Assembly: GCA_033064195.1 (NCBI GenBank)
Contig: JARBJD010000058.1
Coordinates: 62,001-126,000 of the forward strand
Source of the DNA: Blattamonas nauphoetae
Taxonomy: Eukaryota; Preaxostyla; Oxymonadida
DNA length: 64,000 nt
Reading direction: 5' to 3'
The notes beneath the pieces are model-generated. The model ran no database searches, was not told the origin of the DNA, and worked only from the letters and a program-made list of their open reading frames with translations. Both the position numbers and the translations under genes were made by a program. Positions 12,201 to 22,679 of the stretch are shown here, piece by piece (positions within the stretch are counted from its first letter, which is position 1; every line of letters begins with the position of its first letter).

Positions 12201-15200
12201 CGGAGAAGAAGACGAGGGCACCCTCCCACCGCCGCCACAGCCCAAACGGATGATGATCAAACGTCAAGGCACGTTCCTCCGTCCCGCCCTCTCCCAGCAA
12301 GGCCTGCCGCCAGCCCCCGCTGACGTTCCAATGTCTCCGTCCGCCGAAGAAGAACAGCAGGGTGCTCTTCCACCTCCGCAGGCACAGCCGAAGCGGATGA
12401 TGATCCGACGCCAAGGAACATTCCTCCGTCCCGCTCTCAGCCAATCCACTGCCTCGACTTCCCTCCTCCCACCTCACTCCCCGCCCGTCCCCTCTCCCAC
12501 TCGCTCGCCAGGACTCGATCAGGAGGCAGCGTGGCCTTCCCAGACTCTCCGACGAACAACGGGAGGCCCTGCTCACCGCAGGCAAGCCACGTTCCTCAAA
12601 CTTCCGATGCTCCAATCGCCCGCAATCCACAGTCCCCTCCCACTCACACCCACCAGCCCGTCCGCCCTGGCCTTCCCGCGCCACACATTCCCCGCAGCTG
12701 GTGCTCCTCCCGCAAGCACAGCCGTCCCTCCCCACACAGACGCCGTCGCTCCCTCGCTCGCCCTCCCTGAAAGTCAGTCTTCGAAAGACCTCGCGACAGG
12801 CCCGCCCTCTCCGTCCATCACGCCCTTCTCCGATGCATCCGAAATCAACGTCGACGACGAGATCTTCACCCATCGCGTACAGCGCGACCTCGAACACGAA
12901 ATGCGGATTGGGTCGATCATTCTTGTCCGCGACTCCGCGTCACAGACTCTCCGCCGTGCCACAGAAATGGAGGAGCAGCGGAGCGAGTTCAGGAAAGGCC
13001 AGACCGGCTTCGAGCTCGACTCCATCTTCGTCTGCTCTGCCTCGCCCCTCTCCGATTTGGGTGTCTCGCTGGACGTCAAGACATCCAACCATCCGAAGAC
13101 TGTCCGCGACGCTATCGACAAGAACGACGGCCTGGATGAGATTGCCCAGTCGCTCTGGACAATCAAGATCATCGCACCGGACGAGTTCGACGAGGTTGTG
13201 TTCCCCGAAGAGTTCAACATCGTCGCAGGCGCTGGGCAGGGCAACACTGGTCCGAAGAAGCCGAACCTCATCATTTCTGTCCCGTCTGGTGGGGACAGCG
13301 ACGATAAAACGAAGAAAGTGTCGCGAGCATTCCAGAAGCAGAAGTTCCAGCTCACTCAGATTCTGCAGCTGCTCACTGCACGCATCAAAGACGTGACCGA
13401 CACTGCCACTCTGCTTCAGAAGAAGCTGCCCCAGCAGATGGCGTACATCGAAGGAGCCCCTACCATCGCGAAAGAGCTGTGTGTCCTGCTGGAACACGGC
13501 AGGCTCCCCGACTCGCAGCAGAAGATTGCGATGCGGACGTTCTCGATGATTGTGAAGGTGCCGAAGATTGTGCAGGTGGTTGTGGAGGAGTGCAACTTCC
13601 ATCCGTCCGTCTTCCGCCTCGATCTCGACAGCGGAGACTGCTTCTGCGCGTTGGTCGAGTCGATTGAGAAGATGATCATCAAGCGGAAGGAGGAGTTCTC
13701 CACCCGCCGCAACGTGATTGTGTACAACATCCACTCTGCCTACAGCCGCCTCAAGAACACCCCGCAGGCCAACATCCTCGAATCGTGCGTGGCAACGTGT
13801 GTCAACTCGGAGGTGCTCGCCTTCGCTGTCATCCATCTCTTCGACGTGTCCATCCTCGGTGCCTCGTCGCACTGGGACACAACCATCTTCGACAACGCAT
13901 CGCCCCAGCTGCTGTTCATCATCGTGGAGAAGATCAACAAGCTCCTCGTCCAGCTCTCCTCGCGCCTCTGCATCCCCAAACCTAACGACGTCCTCAACGC
14001 CGCCCATCTGAAGGAACTGTACTTCGCCAACGAGGACGAGGAGAGTGCTGAGATGATCAAGTTCCCCAAGCTCACCCCGGCCGAAGAGGAGACCCTGCTC
14101 GAAGAGGTCAACAACCAGCACAACCTGAAGGGGCAGAACACCCTCAAGCGCAGCACGACCGGCGGATCCAACGAGCGCGAGATTTCGATGAAGTCGGCGA
14201 TCGAGAAGGCCATCAAGTCGATGAACCTGCTGACGCTGCTGTGCATGCACTCGTGGCGCTCGTCGCTCCTCGTCTCGACGTACCAAAGGGTGAGCACGTA
14301 CATCTCCGAAAGCTTCGCACGGTCGGCCTTCCAACAGCTGACCCAGCTCCCTCCGAACTTCGTCTGGGAGAACGCCGTGGATGTGGTGTTCGAAGAGAAC
14401 GACCACGACTTCAGCTACATCTACAAGCACAAGTCGAAGAAAAACGCGTCCGACGACAAGGCGATGAACGACGCCACGCAAGAGCGGTCCCAGCTGAAGC
14501 AGAAGGAGAAGAGTGATCGGATGGAAAGGGCCAGGCGGATCGAAGAAGACGCGTTCATCCGATACAACCTTCTGATGAAGGAGCGTTCGGCCGAGCTGCA
14601 GCTGCTCATTCCCGAAGACTCTGTCGTCGTCCTCACCAACACTCGACGCACGCTGGGCATAAGCCAGACCGGGTCGAACATCCCCGAGCCAGCTGGGCAG
14701 GCACCCAGACAGGACAACCAGAGTGCCATCCTGAAGGCCATCTCGCCGCTTGTCCTGTCCAAAGTGGATGCGATTCGGAACTCAGCCCTGCTCGCTCTTT
14801 ATTCGATGCTGTCCGTCGACGAGAAGAACAAGTACACGAAACAAGTCGCCGACGAGGCTGAGAAGGAGCGGAAGCTGGCAGCGATGGAAGACAAGGGCGG
14901 TGGGTTCCGCAGCATTCTGAACAAAGACGACGACGAGGAGCTCGAGAACCTGAAGAAGGAGGGAGCGATCTGCGAAGAGGAGGAGCGGGTGTACGTCCCG
15001 TTCCTGCTGCACAGCCTCTCGCAGACCAAGCTCATCCAGTGGCTGTACACCGTCATGGTCCTGTTCTCAAACACGAGCACTGTCACTGTCTGCATGGACC
15101 TCCTGCACTCCCTCACACGCCTGTCATTCACCCCGTCTGTCCCGCTCTCCCTCCGCCACGCCATCCTCTCCTCCTCCTTCCCCACTCCATACTTCCTCAA

Positions 15201-15672
15201 CTTCATCTCCTCCCTCACCAACCAGGACAACGCTGAGTGCCTCTGCATCCTCATCGGCCTTGCCGAAGACTCTGTCCTCAAAATCGTCAACCAAACACAC
15301 GTCCCGTGGGTCCTCCTCGAAGGCATCCACACCGTCAAGCGGAGATTGGTATGCTCGGTGCTCTCTCTTCACCCATCTCTCTCTCTCTTCTTCTCTCTCC
15401 CATCTCCCTCTCTCTCTTCTCTCTCTTTCAGATGTGCGAGGCTCTGATGCGCCTGATCAACGTCAACAATCGCTTCCATCAGCACCTCTCCTGGAAGAAC
15501 GAGGCTCTTCATCAAGTATACCCTCTGATCCGCGACACTACGGTTTCTTCTTCACCTTCCCTTCATCCTTTTTATTCTCCAGACGCGTGATGTTGTACTC
15601 GAATGTTTGTCCATGAACAAACAGTTTCTGTCTGAACTCGGAAATAACAACCCCTCCGACACTTCAATGTAG
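9206..15672 (+). CDS. Giant Tmc-like (tiny macrocysts-type) multi-pass membrane protein with long cytosolic helical region
   Basis: Exons 9206-9297, 9343-9435, 9592-9924, 10025-10308, 10373-15348, 15432-15515 and 15583-15672 give 1983 residues. The first ~480 residues hold about ten hydrophobic segments (VPIIVVHAIVLTALFVYC, TLVIFVFFLIFLLFALYW, IVIFSLSILGIVILQPL, FCVILCIILFIFGLIGGF). The layout, and WGWFMLIYEGFQLSSFSL, recall TmcB-type proteins of amoebae and parabasalids; this is resemblance by eye. The remaining 1500 residues are helical solenoid-like and interrupted by a disordered Pro/Ser-rich stretch with four basic QGTFLRP repeats (12091-12612). There is no cyclase, kinase or PAS motif that I recognise. 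A role in signalling at the plasma membrane is plausible but not shown. The frame and all six joins are consistent. Confidence 0.82.
12091..12612 (+). repeat. Four in-frame basic motif repeats, (K/R)RQxTFL(R/K)
   Basis: Within the disordered part of the giant membrane protein the motif appears as LKRQGTFLRPTLSQQ (12091), IKRQGTFLRPALSQQ (about 12256), IRRQGTFLRPALSQS (about 12403) and HRRQATFLKLPMLQS (about 12574). The second and third copies are similar at the DNA level as well and are each preceded by a Pro-Lys-Arg-Met-Met lead-in, which suggests unit duplication. Each copy puts a Thr three residues after an Arg, a pattern used by basophilic kinases. Confidence 0.8.
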
Positions 15673-16164
15673 TCATTAGTTTCCACATCACCTCTTTTCC
15701 TCGTTTTCTTTAGTAAACACTAATTATGTTTTTTGACTATATTCACTTCCCAGATTGGGTTCTTGCTGAATTGATTTTTCGATTTCTTCCAAAGATTGGA
15801 CAAAAGGCTCGGTAAACAGAGAGATTAGATGTGAATCATTGTGAAAACTTGAAGTTCAGAATTCTAGGATATTAGAACAGAAAAAGAATAATTCTGGGGA
15901 AAGAGAAAGAAATAAGGATGGATTCAATAAAATGGTTCATGTGCTCAGCTAATACATGCTCGTTTTGTGTGTTTTCATTGACTTGTATTTTTAATCGTCA
16001 ACATTGGATTTTTTGCTACATCATTCGCACATAAACAAAAGGATAAACTTAAAGTACTCACTCAAACATACCTCAGAATAATTTGTTCATTTGGACTTGA
16101 ATTAAGAAGGTTTCATGATGAAGAAATGCTCAACTGATCGAGACCTTAATGTCCTCTTTCCGTC
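15673..16164. other. 492-bp intergenic region with no supported gene
   Basis: An A+T-rich gap between the giant membrane-protein gene and HGH1, both on the plus strand. I find no long open frame, tRNA or inverted repeat. It must hold the terminator of the first gene and the promoter of the second. Confidence 0.5.
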
Positions 16165-17754
16165 ATGGCGGAGTCGGATCCATCACAACTTGACCAATTA
16201 ATACCCTACCTCACCGCAGATCAGCCAGAGGCTCGAGCTCTTGCACTCCAATTTGTCTCTGATTGCACGGAGGATGTTCGTCTCCGTCCTCATCTTGTGA
16301 AGCATGCCCTCTCTCAGATATGGGGTCTTCGAAACGATCAACAAGCTATTGTGCGAAACGTTATGCGTTCAGTGATTAATTTGACAACAGATCGGCCAAA
16401 CTGCCTTGCTTTTCTGGAAATGTGTTACACCAACCATATTGCCAATGACTTTACTAATTCTGATAAACCCCCTTTCCAAAAGAATACATATGGATTATGT
16501 TCTTTCCTCTTCAATTATTTTGTTGAACGGATCGTCGACGATTCCAATCCGTTCCAGGCAAGTTATGTCGCCATCTTAACGAACATCACGCGTTATCCTG
16601 AACTCCTAAACCTTCTCTTTTCTACGACAGGTGCTAATTCCATTCCAACACCGATGTCTAAGCAGAACTCTTCCTTCAACTCCGAAGTTCAGATCCTCAA
16701 ACTCATTCAACTCTTCCTAAATCGCCAAAAAGACGCTACAGAGGAAAACCCAAATCCCTTAGCTTTTATTCCATCCGTTCTCCACAACATCACTCAAGTT
16801 CCCGAATGCAGAGCAACCATCCTCCAACGCTGTTCGGATCCCACCCAACCCCCAACCGTCCCAAAACTCGTCCACACTCTTCTCCAATCCATCCGAGACC
16901 CCGATCTCACCGTCCGGAGAGGTATTCTCGGCACTCTTCGGAATTGTTTCATCGAGGTTGACGAGCATCCGCGGATCCTCGGTCCCATCACCGCCATTCC
17001 CCTTCAGTCCCATTCACACGATTTCTACGAGGCTGATTTTGATCTTGGCGATTCCGCATTCCCAGCCATCAAAGCACCGGGATTTGATGTCTTTGCCTAT
17101 TTCCTCAGCTGCATTGTGAACTCTGAGGGAGAATACAAACCAGGTGAATTGGACAACATCCCCGACTTCCTCCGAATGCGGCTGAATCCACGCCTGTTTG
17201 TGAAGGAAGACCTTGCGCCCATTCCTCTCATGTCCCTCAACAAGGAAGAAAGGGAAAAGGCCATCCAAAGGGCAATGCCCCGGAATCTCTCTGTCGCGAA
17301 TACCCGCAACATCATTACACGCGAAACAGAGCCCGACTTGCGTCTGATGGCCTGTCAGGCACTTTTGATGCTTGCCTCGTCTCGATTTGGAAGGAACCAC
17401 GCGAGGAAGCGAGGCTGGGTGTACGGGATGCTGAGGGAGGGCGATAAGATCGAAAAAAACATGGACGTGAAAGATGTGATTGATTCGATTGTCGGCTTGC
17501 TCATTCGAGATGAGAAACGGGAAGAGGGAGACACAGAAAAGAATATTGAGTTGTCTGGCTCTGATGCTGCTGCCTCGTTTGAAACGGAGCATTCCAGTGA
17601 GTCGAAGGAACCTGAGCCAAGCAGACCGATCGTTAAGCAGGAGGGACCAATCAAAACTGTTGAGTCTGATGGCATGATCACGAATTATGCTGTGGTTGAG
17701 CCAGAACGGGTAAAGAAGATTACTAAATTGTTTATCCCTCCTCCGAAGCAATGA
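16165..17754 (+). CDS. HGH1: HGH1-family protein (eEF2-folding cochaperone)
   Basis: Yeast HGH1 bridges the chaperonin CCT/TRiC and Hsp90 during folding of translation elongation factor 2. This intronless gene encodes 529 residues made of ARM-like helices. The family's N-terminal domain is seen around NVMRSVINLTTDRPNCLAFL and NTYGLCSFLFNYFVERI. The diagnostic C-terminal block reads LRLMACQALLMLASSRFGR followed by HARKRGWVYGMLRE. The protein is longer than yeast and human HGH1 (about 390), mostly through an acidic, Ser/Glu-rich tail and internal loops. Unlike its large neighbours it is A+T-rich throughout and lacks introns. Confidence 0.85.
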   Translation: MAESDPSQLDQLIPYLTADQPEARALALQFVSDCTEDVRLRPHLVKHALSQIWGLRNDQQAIVRNVMRSVINLTTDRPNCLAFLEMCYTNHIANDFTNSDKPPFQKNTYGLCSFLFNYFVERIVDDSNPFQASYVAILTNITRYPELLNLLFSTTGANSIPTPMSKQNSSFNSEVQILKLIQLFLNRQKDATEENPNPLAFIPSVLHNITQVPECRATILQRCSDPTQPPTVPKLVHTLLQSIRDPDLTVRRGILGTLRNCFIEVDEHPRILGPITAIPLQSHSHDFYEADFDLGDSAFPAIKAPGFDVFAYFLSCIVNSEGEYKPGELDNIPDFLRMRLNPRLFVKEDLAPIPLMSLNKEEREKAIQRAMPRNLSVANTRNIITRETEPDLRLMACQALLMLASSRFGRNHARKRGWVYGMLREGDKIEKNMDVKDVIDSIVGLLIRDEKREEGDTEKNIELSGSDAAASFETEHSSESKEPEPSRPIVKQEGPIKTVESDGMITNYAVVEPERVKKITKLFIPPPKQ

Positions 17755-17845
17755 ATAAACATTTCACATATGAACGATAAGATATTGTGTCATATAAGCT
17801 TGGATTTGTCTTCAAGACAAATAACAGTGTGAAATAACTTTTACA

Positions 17846-18454
17846 ATGGGCTCAATTCTTGACACGACGATGGCATATCCATCATCACCATCTCGTACAG
17901 GCGGAGCCTACAGTGGGGAAGGAGAAGGGGATGAAGGAGCAAGACGACTAGCTTCATCAGTCTCAACTTTCGTCCCAATGAGTGTGAAGTTGGTCCACTC
18001 GACATCAAAAGAATATGTCGGACAACCATTTGCAATTAATGGAGTTGAACTCAACACTGTGTCAACGCATTTTTTCTTGACTGCCTTTTAACAATCGTTT
18101 CAGGTTGAGCTGATCGGTCTACTTCTTGAGACCACAGTCAGCGGAAATCAAATTTTGTATAAACTCGACGATGGAACAAGTTGCATTGACGTCAGACAGT
18201 ACATTACAGCAACAGGCGAAGAGCAGCGGGTGAACACCGTTCAGACAGGGACGTATGCTCGTGTGGTTGGGAACATCAAACAACAAGGTGAGAGTCGAGA
18301 GATAAACGCATTCCAAGTCACAAAAATTGAAGACTTTAATCAAATAACATACCATATTCTCGCGACCATCAATGCACACATACAACGAACTGGACCGATA
18401 TCCCAAGCTTCTCGTTCTGATAACACATCTTCATTCACACGGATGACTGAATGA
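17846..18454 (+). CDS. RPA2: Replication protein A 32-kDa subunit (RPA2)
   Basis: RPA2 is the middle subunit of the single-strand DNA-binding trimer in replication and repair. Exons 17846-18058 and 18104-18454 (45-nt intron) give 187 residues. The N-terminus is Ser/Gly-rich like the phosphorylated tail of the family. The OB fold shows PFAINGVELNT, VELIGLLLETTVSGNQILYK, LDDGTSCIDVRQYI and YARVVGNIK. The usual C-terminal winged-helix domain is missing: the frame stops about 30 residues after the OB fold, so the protein is about 80 residues shorter than human RPA2. I saw no further exon downstream that supplies it. Confidence 0.88.
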
Positions 18455-18595
18455 CACCAAGGTTCTTTTTTCGTTGAAACGATCAGAGCATAGAGGTGAG
18501 AGAAAAGGTGAAATTTCTGAATTTCGAAGAGAGTGAAAGATGCATATGAGTGTGTGAGTAGGAATATCAAGGGATGGTTGCCAGAGAAGAGAGGA

Positions 18596-19092
18596 TCAAT
18601 AAAAGACGTTGAGAGGCTTCCAATACGGATGTACAAATCGATTGTTGGGGGATTGTAGACGGATGAGGACCGGGGAAGCTAGTTCAGGATCCCATCGAGG
18701 ATCTTGCCTCAGACATTCTGAGGGGAGGATGGAAGAGTTTTGCTGTCGTTTTGAGGAGGACAGATCGTTTCGAATTGAGTGATGGATTGGAGGATGGGTG
18801 TTTTGGGGATGGTTGTGACACTGTTGATGGGCTGTCAAATATGGAAAGGAATCGAGTGATGCGGCTTGTTGGGCATCTGCAGGATTAAACGAACGATAGT
18901 TGGATCGACAGGTTGGAGATTGTCGGATCTGTGTTCGTAATGAAGGAATAGAGTCGGATTGAAAAGGGGTTGGCTCTCATGTATGGCTTTATCTCGCGGT
19001 TGTTCACAGTCATAAGGACGAACAGCGCCTAATTGGGTAGCTGGGGTGTGATCAATATGAACAACAAAGTTTTGGTCGGATCTTGATGACAA
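18596..19092 (-). CDS. Possible small hypothetical gene, structure unclear
   Basis: Minus-strand frames run 19092 to 18835 (85 codons, beginning MSSRSDQNFVVHIDHTPATQ) and 18838 to 18596 (80 codons). In the first frame the reading passes one TGA and then stays open for about 45 more codons, which may mean an unrecognised intron or a decayed gene. The composition (HYEHRSDNLQPVDPTIVRLI) is protein-like, but no family is recognised. It lies between RPA2 and the tRNA gene at the start of the accessory island. Confidence 0.3.
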
Positions 19093-19168
19093 GACTCCAT
19101 TTTCTCGGAAAACGTTAGTTAGAGCACGGAGAGTGCAAAAAGGGGTGCAAAAACGCGAAAAAACGAAC

Positions 19169-19240
19169 CTCGATGCCGGGAATCGAACCCGGGTCTGAGG
19201 AGTGAAAATCCCCTATCCTAGCCGACTAGACTACATCGAG
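19169..19240 (-). tRNA. tRNA-Glu (anticodon TTC)
   Basis: A full cloverleaf of 72 nt folds on the minus strand. The acceptor stem is CTCGATG paired with CATCGAG (seven perfect pairs). The D arm starts GTCTAGTCGG (A box). The anticodon stem is GGGGA/TCCTC with one G-T pair, around loop TTTTCAC, giving anticodon TTC. The T arm is CCGGG-TTCGATT-CCCGG (B box). No intron and no encoded CCA. Arm lengths and identity elements match eukaryotic tRNA-Glu. Confidence 0.95.
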
Positions 19241-19387
19241 CTTATTTTGGGCCACTCAATGAACTCCTTTGTCAGGTCATTCCTCTTTTTCTTTTTCAAC
19301 AATTCCACAGCTCAAAAAGTATCCAAGCGAAATATCTGCTCATTTTGTGGTTCAATAAGCCAGAAATCTATGGAAATCAATCAATCT

Positions 19388-19655
19388 GTCAGGTTTCACC
19401 TATTCGGCCTTTAATCGGTGAGGGACCATTTTGGTCAAACGAAGAAAAAAACTCGCCTTTTTAGTTTTTCTGTCATATCTCAACTTTTTTCCCAACATTT
19501 TTCGAAAAAAGACAATCAAAACTTAACTTTTTGTCCGAACTTTTCTATTCGAAGAGAGAAAAATAGTGACTTTTCGCATTATGCACAATACCCAAACTTT
19601 TTCTTGACAATTGTTGCCTAACTTGCATTTCACCAAAAAAATGTTTCTACGGTGA
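19388..19655. mobile_element. Decayed inverted-repeat element fragment (same family as the 21-25 kb elements)
   Basis: The arm-like sequence at 19388-19450 (cggcctttaatcgg, then tgagggaccattttggtcaa) matches the left arms of the elements at 21150 and 23355. An internal piece near 19630 (ttcaccaaaaaaatgtttct) matches their core. No right arm is visible, so this is a truncated or heavily diverged copy. It lies about 150 bp from the tRNA-Glu gene. Confidence 0.6.
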
Positions 19656-20286
19656 ATTGAGTGATTCTTATTGAAATGTTGTTTGCGTCTGTGCCTTCCC
19701 CTGAAATGGTGGTTCGCGAATTCCTTTTACAGTCCAAAAGTTGCCATAGCGGGAGAGAAATTCCAAGATCCACTTCGTCAATCCAGATGTGACAATCCAA
19801 TCTGAGTCTCTGTCTCCATCATCCCTGCCCCAGCAGTCCTTTGAAGCAAACATAGTGATAGAAGTGCAAAGACGACAACTTCGGAGTTTTTCGAGACATG
19901 AAACAGCGGAGATGCGGACTTGTCAGTGACACATTCACACATTTGACCTCGTCATAGAGCTTCTGGGCTTTTGCCAAACATTTGGATGCACTGTCCAACG
20001 AATCAGGCTATTTTGGCGTTTTTCCTTCTCCAAGTTTTTTTATTATGGTCGATACGTCACAGGACATTTCTCGGATCAAACAATTTTCAGTTTTTATCAA
20101 GTTTCGAAAGCACAGCAACCAAAAAAGTCTTGATCACCTCGCTATCCTCCCACAAAAGACTTCCGGCACTGGAAAAAAATGATTTGATCTTCTCCAAACT
20201 GCACTAGCCCAAAATCACCTCAGACTGTCAAATTGTGTATCTCTTGGCACAGATGACGACGCTGCAATGGTAAATCCCAAAATTTT
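19656..20286. other. Accessory-island DNA with no supported gene
   Basis: Frames here are short and broken. A minus-strand stretch near 19690-19850 reads protein-like (CHIWIDEVDLGISLPLWQLL) but contains a stop and has no start. It could be a remnant of a gene or of a transposable element. No family was recognised. Confidence 0.3.
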
Positions 20287-20787
20287 GTGGTTTCACTGCG
20301 GAGCTCATTCATTCCAACTAGGTGTTGCACAACCTTTGAAGATCAACTGATAGATGACTTTCCGTTGGTCCTTGAAGGATGCAACTCTATTGCTACATAT
20401 ATTGTGGGAGCTGGTTCCAGACAAATCGATTTCGATCACGCAGTTCATGCTCTACAACTCCTTCCAACGAAAATCCTCGGTCCAAACGCATCAAAGTGGC
20501 TGTCAAGGTTCGCACTGATCGATTATTTTGTTTCATTTTATCTTCCTCTTCGTGACTTCATGATTGGTCATCAATCCTCAACGTTGACAGTGAATGAATA
20601 TGAGGAAACAATTGACACTTGCAGAATAACTTTCTCCCTGCTAGCCACCCACTTTTATTTTGCAACACAAACGAAGGCAGATGTGGCCTCACGCGCACAA
20701 GAAGTGATCACCGTGCCAACATATCTCAGAAGGTGGTCACCTTCAATTTCATCTGATTGGGAAGCGTTTCAAGGATTGAAAACTTAA
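20287..20787 (+). CDS. Hypothetical protein, unknown family
   Basis: An open frame of 166 codons begins MVSLRSSFIPTRCCTTFEDQ. The interior is protein-like (ILGPNASKWLSRFALIDYFV, RITFSLLATHFYF) with mixed helices and no low complexity. I do not recognise a domain. The stop is 8 bp from the stop of a minus-strand frame at 20795-21109, so the two are convergent. They may be pieces of one degraded mobile gene or two island genes; nothing in the sequence decides this. Confidence 0.4.
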   Translation: MVSLRSSFIPTRCCTTFEDQLIDDFPLVLEGCNSIATYIVGAGSRQIDFDHAVHALQLLPTKILGPNASKWLSRFALIDYFVSFYLPLRDFMIGHQSSTLTVNEYEETIDTCRITFSLLATHFYFATQTKADVASRAQEVITVPTYLRRWSPSISSDWEAFQGLKT

Positions 20788-20794
20788 CATTTAC

Positions 20795-21109
20795 TCAATC
20801 CAAACACATCACCGGATCAAAAGGACCGTCTTGGAAACAGAAATTGGGATGATTCACAAGAAACTCCTGGAAAATCAACTCGTCAGGCTTAAAACACAAT
20901 TCTACTGCCTTGTTGGATCTGGTGATGGACGACAAAACCTCCTTCAAATTCCGAGTTGAAAACAAGTACTCGAAATTGATTCTATTGCTGTTGTGACAAC
21001 CGTACACGTTGAGTCTGGGTTTAACATAATGAAACTCATCAAAACACCCAATCGAAGCAGATGAACCGCCAAAAAACAACATCAACAATGTCTGATGAAG
21101 ATTAACCAC
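20795..21109 (-). CDS. Hypothetical protein, unknown family
   Basis: An open frame of 104 codons, with FGGSSASIGCFDEFHYVKPR near the start and ELCFKPDELIFQEFLVNHPN near the end. The amino-acid mix is protein-like, with a cysteine and aromatic residues in the C-terminal part. No signal peptide, membrane segment or known motif. It ends next to the convergent frame at 20287-20787 and lies 40 bp from the left end of an inverted-repeat element, so it may be a truncated gene. Confidence 0.35.
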   Translation of the reverse strand: MVNLHQTLLMLFFGGSSASIGCFDEFHYVKPRLNVYGCHNSNRINFEYLFSTRNLKEVLSSITRSNKAVELCFKPDELIFQEFLVNHPNFCFQDGPFDPVMCLD

Positions 21110-21149
21110 ACTTTCAGAACACCGCTCAATGAGGAATATTATTTTTGTG

Positions 21150-21720
21150 GTGTCACCAATCCGGCCTTTTTCCTGTGAGGGACCATTTTTGTCAAACTAA
21201 GAAAAAATGAAAGTTTAGAATTATTCTCCCACGCGATCCCGAGAAAACCACAAAATACCTTTAATGTTCCGAAGGTACACATTTTTCTCAACTTTTTCCC
21301 CTTTTTTCTCCACAACCAGCCATCCGTTTTGAATCAAATAAAATGCATTGTTATCGTAAAGATCTCGACAAAAGCTGCTCAAAATATAAACCGCTTTTTT
21401 TCTAAGGATTTTTTTTCGAGAAAAATATGGGTTTTTTTCAATTTTCCCTCATACCCAGTATTTTTTCTCAATTTTTTTCAAAATGTTCGTTTCACCAAAA
21501 AAACGTTTTTGTGAAAAATTTCATCGAAATCGATTTACTGGTTATTGAGATATTGCCGAAACGATTTTTTTTATCGGGCAAAAGGGGGTATTTTGAGGTT
21601 TTCTTGGGATCGCGTGGGAGTATAATTCTAAAATTTGATTTTTTTCTTGGTTTGACCAATATTGATTTTTCAATCCGCATTGTACGGATTAATGAAAAGT
21701 TCGGTTTATTGAAACATCTA
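21150..21720. mobile_element. MITE-like inverted-repeat element, copy R1
   Basis: The left arm (gtgtcaccaatccggcc, then gggaccatttttgtcaaac and ctcccacgcgatcccgagaa) is the inverse of the right arm (cttgggatcgcgtgggagta, then cttggtttgaccaatatt). The core is A+T-rich and also partly palindromic. No open frame resembles a transposase. The outermost right end (gttcggtttattgaaacatc, then ta and flanking TAA) matches copy R3, whereas the left end matches copy R2, so R1 looks like a hybrid of two end types. The family is non-autonomous in this window. Confidence 0.8.
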
Positions 21721-21897
21721 TAAGTAGGACTCCTGCTGGCGATCCGGAAACGAGACCAATCACTTGGTTGTTTCTCTTCTGTGCAATAGACCTCATCTTC
21801 GTGCTGTTTGCCTTCGTCTTCTTCAATATTCTGCTATACTAGTCTCTGCCTTCCATCTGCAGCAACAAACCCTTTCCTAGACGAAGTTTGGTTTGTA

Positions 21898-22640
21898 TTA
21901 GCCTTGGGTTGGGCGTTGCTGTGATGGGTGAGGGGAGTTGAGTAATGGGGAGGGGAGGTGGGGGTGATTGATGCTCTGGTGTGTGTTGTGAAGTGAGTCT
22001 CCGGTGACTGAAGTGATGAGGTTGAATGATTCCATGTCCAATTCGATCCCAATAGAGCGCTTTCTTTCTTCTTCCTTCCTCCTTGCAAGATGGTTGAGCA
22101 TTTTTTTGAGTGTCTGTTCCACATGTGAGCGAACGAGTTCCATGATGACAGATACTTGAGTGCAGAAGGTGGGGAGTGGGTTGGATATCTTCATTTCGGC
22201 TGCGAGCTGTGTGATGAAATCGAAGAAGAGTGAGGTGTTGGGGCTTGAGTGGCCGTGGTCGCTTGAACCAATGCCGATGACTGTGTGGCCTTGGCCTACT
22301 CTGTTGTACTTTCTTTCCTTCTTCCTCTCTGCCTCCTTGACTCTGCCTTTCGGGTCCATCATCCCTCTATGCGTGTGAGATCAAGTCCGAACTCAAGGAT
22401 CCTTTGGCCTTCGTCTTTGATACCGAGGATGTCACGGACGAAGCGATGCTTGGTGTAGCCAGTCGTTATTCTGAGTTGGAGGTCTGCTGTTGCGTTTGTT
22501 TCTTCCTTATTTGCATCTTCTTCGTCTCTTCCCATCTTGGTCTCGGTTCTCACAGTGATTGAAAGGATCTCCTTGAGTGTCTGCGCGAGTAGGAACTTGA
22601 TGGCATGATGCCTTGCTGGCCTCTCGCTGCTGGTTCGCAT
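21898..22640 (-). CDS. Hypothetical protein, possibly one spliced gene
   Basis: Two abutting minus-strand frames (22640-22359 and 22362-21898) probably belong to one gene. A GT-AG intron from GTATCAAAG (about 22423) to the AG before GGATGATGG (about 22366) would join them in frame. The first part has a helical lead HHAIKFLLAQTLKEILSITV. The second has SLFFDFITQLAAEMKISNPL and ELVRSHVEQTLKKMLNHLAR, reminiscent of histone-fold or coiled-coil helices. The C-terminus is Pro/Ser-rich. It is divergent from the frame at 22680 with a 39-bp gap, typical of true gene pairs here. I cannot name it. Confidence 0.45.
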
Positions 22641-22679
22641 TTTTTTGTGTGATGATGAAAAAAGTTTCGATTTTAATCA

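Noticed and set aside
18155-18700. CRISPR arrays, rRNA genes, bacterial promoters or terminators
   Set aside because: None seen in this stretch or anywhere in the window; the sequence is eukaryotic nuclear DNA.
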